DNA of 64,000 bases from Moniliella sp. 'wahieum'. Taxonomy: Eukaryota > Basidiomycota > Moniliellomycetes > Moniliellales > Moniliellaceae. The stretch spans positions 620,001-684,000 of the forward strand of contig RSEE01000004.1 in the NCBI GenBank assembly GCA_003971905.1, read 5' to 3'. This document shows positions 31,084-41,435 of this stretch, one piece after another; position 1 is the first letter of the stretch, and each line of letters starts with the position of its first letter. The translations under genes were made by a program, and so were the position numbers. A model generated the notes under the pieces. The model did no database searches and was not told the origin of the DNA. It saw only the letters and a program-made list of their open reading frames with translations.

Positions 31084-33971
31084 ATGCCCGCTGCCGTGTC
31101 TGCGCATGCCCGCGCAGCCGCATCGCTCGGTTGCCCACCTCCACCCCCACCACACCAGCCCCTCCTCCAGCTCCGACCCCGCCGACTCGGACGCCGCGCC
31201 AAGCAGCACCGATGGCTCGGACTGGGAAGACGATCCCGCGTTGTTCTCCTTCGCCGCCCATACACCACCTCTCGCACCTACATGACCGCCGTCCCCGACA
31301 CGCTGGCCCAGCTCGAGGCCAAGGCCGCCTCCCTCTTTCGCCCGCCTCCGGCGCCGCGCCCGCGCCTCCGGGGCACCAGCTCCGCGTCCGCCTTACCCTC
31401 GGCGACGGCCAGGCGCAGTTGTGCCCCGACGCGCTCTGCGCCCTCAACGACCGCGAAGTCCTGACTGTACGTTTTTATTATGCCCCCTCGGCACCTGGTG
31501 CAGCCTCCCTTGCCGGCCTGCGCCCCGTCGCGCGCGTCCGCTTTGCTCCCCTGCCCCCGCCCACCTCGAGCCGGCGTCGTCCCGCCCCCCCGGCGGCGGT
31601 GATCCAGCAAGCCCGAGCGGCCGTCTCACTCTACGCCTCGATCCCCAAGCGAGGCTCCCTTTTTTCTTCATCCGTGCCTTCCGCACCGCCGGCCCGGCTG
31701 CCACCTTCAGGTCTCGGTCTCTTTACCTCCCGTTCAGAGTCACGTACGCTCCTTCCCTTACCCGCTCCGTCCCTCCACCAGTTCGCCCACACCCCACCTA
31801 CACCCAAGCCCAGTGCCCAGACGTCCCAGGCGCCTTCCCTCGCTCCCCTGCTCTACCGCCTCCGCCTCGTCTTCACCTCCTCCATGACCGCCCAGCTCCA
31901 GCCCCACCCCTTCACCCCAACCAGCGCCCAACTGCCCGCTGCACCCAGTCCTCTCCAGAATCACCACACGAGGAGACGATCCCGGACGCAGAACCCCTGG
32001 ACGGACCGCCCGGCCCGCTTTCGCCCAACGAGGGGGCCCTGGAGCCATCTGAAAAGGTGGCTCCCACACCGGAGCCCATGGAGTTGGAACAGGCATGTGC
32101 CGACGTACCCCGCACATCCCCTTCCGCCGGAGAGCAATCTGCCGGCGCCACCGCACTACAATCCACCGCGCCGCCTTCCCAAGGGACTTCCTGTCCCCCC
32201 CCTCTCATCCAAGCGGTTCCGCCCACGCCCTTACTGCCCGAGGCTCCGCTTCCCCCGGTAGGGAAGGAGACAGATGCGGCATTACTCGCCAATGATGCGC
32301 CGACGAACCGAGCTTCGGAGGAGGGTTCATCTTCGGAACCCCCAATAATTGCGCCCGACGCACCCAGCCTGGACAACTTGGCTCTGGCCACGCGTCCCAC
32401 CCATCGCGGGACTCCTCGCACTGCGCCTCCGATTTTTGTGCGGGAGGCCGAGGAGGTGGATTTGGCTTCGTCCGACACGATGGTTGGTGAAGATGAAGGG
32501 AGTAGCAAGCAGCACGACGCTTTCTCCCGGCCTCACCAGCCCACACTTCGTACGGTACGGTGCGGTCGCCGGAAAAGCCTGTCTGCCAGTTCCTCATTGG
32601 GTCCAACTTGTCGCCTCCGCGTCCGGAACGACGGGGGGACACGACAGGGTATGCTTCGCCTTGCGCGTGGGCGTCTTTGGGCTCGTCGCCGTCTCGGTCT
32701 CAATCGTCGTCCCTTGCTGAGGACCTGGCGGAAGCCGAGTCGGTGCTGACTGCCTCCCCGGTTTCGCCTGCCTCCTCCGCCTCTCCCCTTCGGCCCCGCT
32801 CTTCGCCCCGGTGCACGACGCCCGACTCGGACGAGCTCTTGGCTCTGCTGTCGTCGGACGAGGAGGAGTTGACGCCTGTGCCAGAGGACATCCTTGGTCG
32901 TCCGCCGGTCCGCGCGCGCGCGCTCTCCTTCGCCACACGGGCCTCTGCCCCGCCACCTCCTCTGTCCCCCTCGGCTTCGCCAGCAAGCGCCGCAGGACGC
33001 GCAGAAAGCGCGCGCGCAACGCCAAGCGCGACGCGCCCAGCGCACGCTTCGCCCGCCGCCACGGACGTCCCGCAGGCGAACAACCCCAGGTGATCGAGGT
33101 GGAGTCGGAGCAAGAGAGTGAGAATGACGACTGTACCCTGGCCTCGTTGGTTCCCAAGCGCTCGGCCCGCAAGCGACGCGCTGCCAGCCGCCGCCCAGTT
33201 TGCGATCCCCTGCGCCAGTCAAGCGTCCGCGGCGTTCGCCTCGGATGGCCAAGGCCGTGTCGGTAGACGACGAGGCCCGAAGGCAAGTAGGCCCTGGCGA
33301 CGTGCCGACGCAGCAGGATGCAGTGTGGAGCGATGAGGACAGGAGGGATGTGGGCTACTTTCCGTTGAAGTGCAAGACGTTTTGCCTAACCCCCCTGCCT
33401 CTGACGCACTCACCAAGCTGGACCAGTCCTCCGCCCGGCATGGCAGTTGCTCCAAGCGTCAACGCGTACCCTGCCGCCTCGTCCTTCCGATCTGCCTCTT
33501 CGGATCGGGCCGAAGCCCCTTCCAATCCTCTGAGTACGTCCTTGTCGACTTTGCCTATTTCCCCTTTCCCCCGCCCTTCCCTCCTATGTACCTCTGCTCA
33601 CCAGTGTCCTGTGCTCGTGTGGATCGGCAGACTTGAGCTCGATCGAGGCCCGACTGCGGTGTCTCTACCGCGCCCAACGGCGCGCTGTCCTCGCTTCGTC
33701 CTGTCACTCCCCCCTGCCCCCCCTGGACCAGATGGACGACAGCGACAGCTCCCTCACCAGCGACGAAGAGGAGGAACGTCAAGTGAACTGCAGCCTCGCT
33801 GGGCTCGAGGCGGGCGGGGGCATGGCGCCGCTCGAGCTGGTGGTGCGGGAGCTGACGGCGCTCTGCGTCCAGGTCCAACGGACTGCGCCGGCGCGCTCGC
33901 GCCGCGCCCAGCACGCTCGCGTTGCCCACCAGCTCGCCCGGGCTGCTGCGGCTGCGGCTCGTGGACGCTAA
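31084..33971 (+). CDS. Unrecognised, probably nuclear, protein with acidic and basic low-complexity regions
   Basis: Coding signal is visible but the product is not recognised. Near the start are SSTDGSDWEDDPALFSF and PDTLAQLEAKAASLF; then LRVRLTLGDGQAQLCPDALC and a possible intron at the GTACGT at 31466. A long Pro/Glu/Ser region follows (EGSSSEPPIIAPDAPSLDNL; PPIFVREAEEVDLASSDTM). Next come TPDSDELLALLSSDEEEL, a basic KRRRTRRKRARNAKRD patch resembling a nuclear localisation signal, and VIEVESEQESENDD. The C-terminal part (DSDSSLTSDEEEERQVNCSL ... PLELVVRELTALCVQVQR) ends at 33971. A second intron probably starts at the GTACGT at 33535. Many frame breaks exist and the start is uncertain. Alternating acidic and basic patches suggest a chromatin or transcription-linked protein, but that is only inference. 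Confidence 0.45.
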
Positions 33972-34712
33972 GCGTCACCGCCGTCGGCTGCAGTGTGAGC
34001 CACATGCGCAATGCTTTGTGCCTGCGGGGAACGAGGCTGGGGACCCGGCAGGCGAGCATCGATCAGTACTCAGTGGTCCAGCGAAGCGCGTTGGACGTTG
34101 GTCGCCCGTAGGGTTGCGACTAGGACGGGCACGTGCGCCTGGCGACAAGGGCCGGGAAACGATACCTACTAACTAGTAACGAGGCGCTGGACCGACCCGA
34201 CTCGGATAGATTGAGAGACCTGCTTCTACGATACCTGTTAGGCCTCAGCGATAGCGTAGAAGACAAACAGCTTTGCCGCCGTGGTGAGTTGAGCCGCGTC
34301 AACTGAGAAGACAAACGCCGGCACGGTCTGACCCAACCTGGCCAACCGACCAGCCCCAGTCGGCCTATTCCACTACCCGCCCCATCCGACAGGATGTGGC
34401 CACTGGGATTTGGGCCGCAGTGGCGATGGCATCACATGGGACTGCCCAGGACTGATGTCCTGATGCTGCGCCTGACACCGCCCTCGCCCTCTTAATCAGG
34501 CCAGCGTGCAGACGGGACTAGGCTGACTAGTGACTGCTGGGCTCGGGCGGGGGGGCAGGGTGTGCGGTTTTTACGTTTCAGGACGGTGGCGCCCGCAAAC
34601 CAGGCACTGCGCTGTCTTCGCATAGCACGTGGATGAGCCTCATCGGTCATCATTGCCTCGCCGTTCGTCTGTTACTTCTTGCCCTTGCCCTTCCCCCCCT
34701 CCTTCCCCTCCG
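33972..34712. other. Intergenic, promoter of the TLC gene
   Basis: No gene is seen. The stretch has lower coding bias and short frames only. Confidence 0.5.
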
Positions 34713-36195
34713 ATGGCTGCGGTGTGGAACTGGTACACTGCTCGTGCTGCCCACCTAGCGGTCGCCGCGGGCGTCCCTGCGCTCGCGCCGCACGTTGGCG
34801 TCGTCGCCGTCTCGCTGGCGGCGTGGGTGGTGATCCAGCAGGCGTCGCAGCGCTTATCGCCCCGCCTGTTCCCGCGCACCTTTGCGCGCTTCAGCACGCG
34901 CACCCGCAAGCAATTCGACATCCACGTCGTCTCGATGGCCCACTCGGTCGTGGTCACCCTGCTTGCGTTTTGTGCGTGGAACCGGATCCGGAACGAGCGC
35001 AATGCACTCGCCGCGGGCGCCAGCCCCGCCGACGTGTTCGCCTCCCGTCCCGTGGTTACCGACCCCCGCGTGGCGCACTACCCGCCCTCGGCTGTCCAGC
35101 GCTGGGTCGGGTACGATGCACCGGCCGGCAATGTCTTGGCCATCTGCCTCGGCTACTTTATTTGGGACGCCTACATCACTCTCCGGGTACGCCCCCCCCC
35201 CCCCCTGAACCCTGCGTCCCTGCATCGTCGTTGGAGTATGGTAGACGGAGTACTGACTCGTCCTTTGCCCCCTCCTTCTTGTCCCCCCACCCTCAGCACG
35301 AGACGCCCGCGTTCGTAATCCATGGCTTGGTGTGTGCGTTTGGGTTTTCGCAGTACTTTGTACGTTTGCCTCCTGGTCTTGCCCCCTCCCGCTGGCCCCA
35401 ACGCAACCGAGACGGACCAGCTGACGTTTTTTTGCTTCAGGCACCGATGGGGATGTGGGACGGACTGAGCTACACCATGTGGGAAGCGTCGACTCGTACG
35501 TACCCCCCTCCATCCCCCTCCTTCTGCCCTAACTGAGACGAGAACTGACCTGGTGTTGCCACAGCCTTCCTCAACGTCCATTGGTTTTTGGACAAGTTCA
35601 ACAAGACGGGATCGGTGTGGCAGATGGTCAACGCTGTATTTCTGCTCAGCGCCTATGTGGGGGTGCGACTGGTGTTTGGGATGCGCAACGTGAGTACCCC
35701 GGTTCCCTGCAAGTGCCTCGGGCATCGAAACTGACCTTTGTTGCTTTGCTTTGCTTTGCCTGGGCCGGGCGGACCAGTCGTACGACCTGTTTGCCACCAC
35801 GTGGTTTAACAAGGAACCGCTCGACCCGCCGCTCCCGCGCTTCCAACACATTTACTTGTCTGTCGCCTGTCTTGCACTAAACACGCTCAACGTAATCTGG
35901 TTCAAAGCGGTGCGTCCCCCCCCGTCTCCTCGCATGGTCGACAAGGGACTGACGGACTGAGTGACTGGCTGGCTGACCCTCATCTCACCTCCTTTCTCTT
36001 GCTCTTGCTCTTCCTCTTTTGCTTCCTCTGACTGCTGTGCAGATGGTCATGGCGATCCTCAAACGATTTGAAAAGCCCAAGGAGGCCGATCCGGCGCTCC
36101 AGCACGAAGCCGACTTTGGCCCCGAGGACAGCCGTCCGGCCACGCCCTTGGTCCCCAACGCAAATGCCAAGGCCTCGGCAAGCAAGGAGGCTTGA
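34713..36195 (+). CDS. TLC-domain membrane protein (TMEM56/TLCD4-like)
   Basis: Six exons: 34713-35186, 35297-35359, 35441-35495, 35565-35689, 35778-35909 and 36043-36195. All have GT-AG introns of 69-133 bp, and the spliced frame is fully intact at 333 residues. The start ATG 34713 (MAAVWNWYTAR) is preferred over 34629. Multiple hydrophobic segments are seen: GVVAVSLAAWVVIQQ, HSVVVTLLAFCAW, NVLAICLGYFIWDAYITL, TPAFVIHGLVCAFGFSQYF, NAVFLLSAYVGVRLVFG and YLSVACLALNTLNVIWF. The GYFIWDAY, FVIHG, EAST/PFLN(V)HWFL and Trp-rich motifs are those of the TRAM-LAG1-CLN8 (TLC) fold. TMEM56-like members are thought to act in ER or plasma-membrane lipid homeostasis. The C-terminus is a hydrophilic, acidic tail. 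It is probably not a ceramide synthase, since no Lag1 HH motif stands out. Confidence 0.88.
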
Positions 36196-36625
36196 GGCCG
36201 GAGGAGTGGGGCCTGAGGGGGCAAAAGGTTGCGCTGCTGCCCGCACGCCCTCTCCAACAACCGCTCTTCCAGGCGCAAGCTTTGAGGCCGGTGTGGTGCC
36301 AGCGGTCTGCGTAGCATCAGTTTGATGGCGCGCCAATAGGGACGATGATCATTAATCATTGGGCTTGGTTCTTGCCTCCGCTGCCTTTGGGATTATATAT
36401 GCTGCCACCGACAATCGCATCTAGCCAATCGCATCTCCATTTGCATCTTATTTATCGAGTTCAACGGGGGTAGAAGAACAAGGTGTCTTATTTTTGGCAA
36501 CGTATGGTACATGGGCCGAAGCTTCCACCAGCTTCCAGCTTCCAGACAGAGGACAAGGCACACACACAAAGAAGGAAAGAAAGCCAGAGCCGTATGCCGT
36601 GCTGGTACTCTTTAGTGCACTGTTC
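36196..36625. other. Convergent 3' spacer (TLC gene / malate synthase)
   Basis: No gene is seen. It contains ATCATTA/ATCATTG (36348-36361) and GCTTCCA repeats (36521-36544). Confidence 0.5.
36521..36544 (+). repeat. Period-7 repeat (GCTTCCA), three copies
   Basis: GCTTCCA, a 3-bp CCA insertion, then GCTTCCA GCTTCCA, in the spacer downstream of malate synthase. Same theme as AGCTTCC at 27175. Confidence 0.82.
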
Positions 36626-38309
36626 TCATAGGCGAGCGGGGGCGAGCGCCTTGTTCAGGTACGGGTACAGGTCCGAGGTGAGGAACTCGGAGGGCTTGGG
36701 CAACCGTACCTGCTCCGACAGGTACTTGCGAGCCAGGTCCACGGCGTTGGGGTCGAGCTTGGTCAGCTTGGCCGCTTCCTCTGCCAAGAGCTGGTCGACA
36801 TAGGCGGGGGTGACCTTGTGTCCCTCGACGGTCGACGCGCCGTGGTACACCCAGGACCAGAGCCCGACCCGGGAAATCTCGGCCGTCGCCGCATCCTCCA
36901 TCATGTAGTTGATCGGCACACACCCATTGCCCTTGACCCAATTGGCGCAGTAGCCCAACAGCGCCGACACGTTGGCCCGCGCCCCGCCCTCGGTAATCTG
37001 CCCGGGCACCGCGGCATTGACCAAGTCCTTGGCGGTCACCGTCACCTCTTCGCGCCGGACAAAGTACTGGTTGGGACGAGCATGTGCTGGTTAAAGATTT
37101 CCAGCGCAATCTTGACCAGCGCCGGGTGGGCGACCCAGGTACCATCGTGGCCCGCCTGCACTTCGCGCAGCTTGTCGGCGCGGACCTTGTTCATGGCCAC
37201 CTCGTTGGCCTGCGGGTTGTCCTTGATGGGGATCTGGGCGGCCATGCCGCCGATCGCAGCGACGCCGCGCTTGTGGCACGTTTGGATCAGCAGGTTGACA
37301 TAGGCCTGCATAAACGGCACCGTCATCGTCACATCGGCACGGTCGGGCAAGAGCTGTTGCTTTTGGAAGCGCTGCCGCTTGATAAACGAAAAAATGTAGT
37401 CCCACCGACCACAGTTGAGTCCCGAACTGTGGTCGCGCAACTCGTAGAGAATCTCATCCATCTGGAACGCCGCTGTGATGGTCTCGATCAGTACCGTACC
37501 GCGAATCGTGCCGCGCGGGATGGCAAGGTAATCTTGCGCCACATTAAACACGTCGTTCCACAGTCGCGCTTCGAGGTGGTGCTCCATCTTGGGCAGGTAA
37601 AAGTACGGGCCATAGCCGGTCCGGACCAGCTCCTTGGCATTGTGGAAAAAGTACAGAGCAAAGTCAAACAGCCCGCCCGACACGGCCGTGCCATCAATCA
37701 CCACATTCGCCTCGTCCAGATGCCAGCCACGGGGGGGACAATCAACGTGGCCGTCTGCCCCGCCGGCTTGAGCTTGTACGCCTTGCCGTTCGGCAGGCTA
37801 AAATCAATCTGGCGAAACACAGCGTCGCGCATGTTGACTTGGCCATCCAAATTGTTGGCCCAGGTGGGCGAGTTGGAATCTTCAAAGTCGGCCATGTACG
37901 TGTACGCGCCCGAGTTGAGCGCATTGATCACCATCTTGCGGTCCACGGGGCCGGTAATCTCCACGCGCCGGTCGCGCAGCCCCGGCGCAGGTGGCGCCGC
38001 ACGCCACGTAGCGTCCTTCCGAATGTACGCCGTCTCGGGCAAAAAGTCCAGTGCCACGCCCGCGTCCAATTGAAGTTGCCGAATCTCGCGCGCCTTGAGC
38101 AACTGGTGCCGGCGTGCATTAAAGTTGCGGTGCAGAACCGCGACAAACTGGAGCGCTTCGGGCGTAAGAATCTCCTTGTGCGCGCCCTCGACGGGCCTAA
38201 CGGTGGGGTGAAGGGCGGGGGTGCGTTAGCTAGGGAACCCATCTGAGCCAAGGGCAAGAAAAGCACCCAATCAAGACGTACCAAGAACACGAACGCCTTC
38301 GAGAGCCAT
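36626..38309 (-). CDS. MLS1: Malate synthase (glyoxylate cycle), C-terminal ARL
   Basis: The protein condenses glyoxylate and acetyl-CoA to malate. Exon 1 encodes [10 protein letters not shown] (ATG 38309); an 85-bp intron (38197-38281, GTACGT...GTTAG) follows. Family landmarks then run in order: [100 protein letters not shown] (catalytic Arg/Glu region), [40 protein letters not shown] and [20 protein letters not shown]. It ends APARL. The final ARL fits a peroxisomal PTS1 variant (compare SKL). Three single-base losses break the frame: after exon 1 (~38192), in the G run near 37735 ([10 protein letters not shown]) and near 37075 (LVPT-QYF). Because residues on both sides are perfectly conserved, sequence error is likely. 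Confidence 0.93.
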
Positions 38310-39202
38310 GATTGGAATCCAAAAGCGAGCAGAGAACAGGATGGGGGGGGTGAGAAACGGGCCAAGGCCCAGACGCCGCCTTTTTAACCCCCCGGCGCCA
38401 GCCGTTCACTTTCAGGTTGCGGGGGGCGAGGCTGGTGACGAGGGGGACATGGGTGTTGGGAGGGACGAGGGGCGATGGGTTAGGGTGAGCACGGCAACAC
38501 TGCCCCTATGCGGCCCGTGCAGGCATATTGATCAATCCAATCTCACATTCACATCTCTGAGATCCCGCACGCCGCACGCGCACTGCCGCCGTGCCTGGGC
38601 AGGCGCTTCGTCCGCTTGGTCCATTTCCGCTTCCTCCGCCGCGTCCATCCCCCGTCACATGCACGTCACATGCTAGTCACATGTCACCGGCTCTTGCGCG
38701 TGCCTCTCCGGCCCGGCCGGGACCAATGCCAGAGGAATATGGCGGCCGGGCGATTTACGCGAGCAAACCCCCGTTGGATTCAGCGCAGCTCGAACCCAAC
38801 CACCACTTCCATCCCATCTCCCCCCCTGTACGCTGCGGTTACACGTGACGCACTTGCGGTCGTTTCCACAAAGCCGGTCGGAATTGTTTTTCTGGGCGCG
38901 CAGGATGATAGTGGGGTTACGCGTTACGCGTTACGCCCGTTCTCAGTAGCGCAAATGGAGTGCTCTCAGTGGCGAAAGGATCACGACTGCTAACTGAGAA
39001 GCTATCGGATGCATAACTACCGACCAGCTGTCACACAGGCCCATAGACTACGGGTTGAATTTGCGTAGACACATGGTAGATTGCAAATAAGGGAGCATGG
39101 CGCAGTATCCAACTGCTAGTACAGAGAGCAGGCTCAATGGGTGGGTTGAAGAGCAAGCGAGGTGGACGTGGAACGTCGAAGATGGAGACAGCTGCAAGAG
39201 CT
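38310..39202. other. Malate synthase promoter / H4 3' spacer
   Basis: No gene is seen. It carries three GTCACATG boxes at 10-11-bp spacing (38654-38680) and a perfect three-copy GTTACGC tandem (38916-38936). Confidence 0.5.
38916..38936 (+). repeat. Period-7 tandem repeat (GTTACGC), 3 exact copies
   Basis: Three uninterrupted identical 7-bp units in the spacer downstream of histone H4, about 600 bp upstream of the malate synthase start. Confidence 0.93.
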
Positions 39203-40222
<1,020 letters not shown>

Positions 40223-40720
40223 ATGGTGCGTCTGGTCGTCCTTTTCTCCCTCTGCATTGCCCCACCGTTGGGCGGCCCTTCCACTTGTTTCGTCTCCCTC
40301 TGACCCCTTCTCTCTAGGCCCGCACCAAGCAAACCGCCCGCAAGTCTACCGGTGGCAAGGCGCCCCGCAAGCAGCTTGCCACCAAGGCTGCCCAAGTCGG
40401 CGCCCTCGACCGGCGGCGTCAAGAAGCCCCACCGCTACCGCCCTGGTACTGTGGCTCTTCGTGAGATTCGTCGGTACCAGAAGAGCACGGAGCTGCTGAT
40501 CCGCAAGCTGCCGTTCCAGCGTCTCGTGCGTGAGATCTCGCAGGACTGGAAGACGGACCTGCGCTTCCAGTCGTCCGCTGTGATGGCGCTGCAAGAGTCG
40601 GCCGAGGCCTACCTGGTCTCTCTCTTTGAGGACACCAACCTCTGTGCCATTCACGCCAAGCGCGTCACCATCCAGCCTAAGGCATGCCTGGCTCGCCGTC
40701 TGCGTGGCGAGCGCACCTAA
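40223..40720 (+). CDS. HHT1: Histone H3 (start codon alone in exon 1; two-base frame break)
   Basis: Exon 1 is just ATG (40223-40225). A 92-bp intron (40226-40317, GTGCGT...CTCTAG) follows, and exon 2 gives [20 protein letters not shown] then ATKAA. At about 40393 the codons for Arg26-Lys27 are damaged: two bases are missing, and the frame resumes at Lys27 with [20 protein letters not shown] and the conserved [17 protein letters not shown]. Near the end the expected PKD-x-x-LARR is shortened to PKACLARRL, consistent with a further net loss of three bases near 40682. Because H3 is invariant and essential, a sequence/assembly error is the simplest explanation; otherwise this copy is a pseudogene. 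Confidence 0.96.
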
Positions 40721-41219
40721 ACGTTGCCCCATGCGGGGACACGTTGTTCCGCTTTTGTATATGTACTACTGTCACTCTATGATTTGGAAGCACCTTGGGC
40801 TTGGCTGCAAATGTGTAGATGGACAGTTTTTGACGCTTGAAGCTGCGAGTATACCCTTCAGATCTTTTCTGGATAAGATCTAAGATATGAAGGGGTAATA
40901 GCAACCCGGTAGTTTGGGTTCAACGTGTTCAACCCACGCTAACGCGTAACATGTACATGTAACAGAGATGCGGCGCTCTCAGATCGCAGCTCTCTTCAAG
41001 CTTGAACTTCAAGCTTCATGTATCATGCATTCAATATTCATGGTTCAAGCCTCAGTACTCGGTACACTTGTCGGCGGCGTGCTTCACACATGGAACCTGG
41101 CACACGCGACGGATCGGCCCATGCGGAGAGAGACCTGTAACCCGGAGCCTGTATGGCATTTTTCTCGCTCCGCCAGTCGTTATCTGCACGTCAGCTATTG
41201 CCGCATAAAAGTAAGCAGC
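40721..41219. other. 3' spacer of H3, left flank of the copia insertion
   Basis: No gene is seen. It has CTTCAAG/CTTGAA repeats at 40994-41020 and GTTCAACGTGTTCAAC at 40918-40933. Confidence 0.5.
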
Positions 41220-41224
41220 ACGCA
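41220..41224 (+). repeat. Target-site duplication, left copy (ACGCA)
   Basis: Five bases directly before the left LTR, identical to the five bases directly after the right LTR. Confidence 0.9.
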
Positions 41225-41435
41225 TGTCACAAGCCTAGCTAGCGATGCTGGCGATGGTCGATGGAGATGGCATTCAAGAGCTAAGGAGAGCTAGAGCTAT
41301 GGGCCTTGATAGGCTCCTGGCCTGGAGGCCAGTGGAAACCCGTGGAAGGGTCGGAACTCACTGCCCCGGTGCACTGTGTGGATCGGGCCACGTGTCACTG
41401 AAGGCCGATGGGCTCTAGACCACTGGTGGTCAACA
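41225..41435 (-). repeat. 3' LTR of the copia element (left)
   Basis: Matches 46274-46485 apart from two short indels. TG/CA termini read TGTCACA...TCAACA on the plus strand. The pol frame ends with its last sense codon and stop inside this LTR. Confidence 0.93.

Noticed and set aside
29588-31447. A 619-residue minus-strand open frame and several long plus frames at 29.8-30.9 kb
   Set aside because: Extreme GC content removes stop codons; translations are Arg/Ala/Pro/Gly strings. Only the Ser-rich part below 30.03 kb joins to a credible membrane protein.
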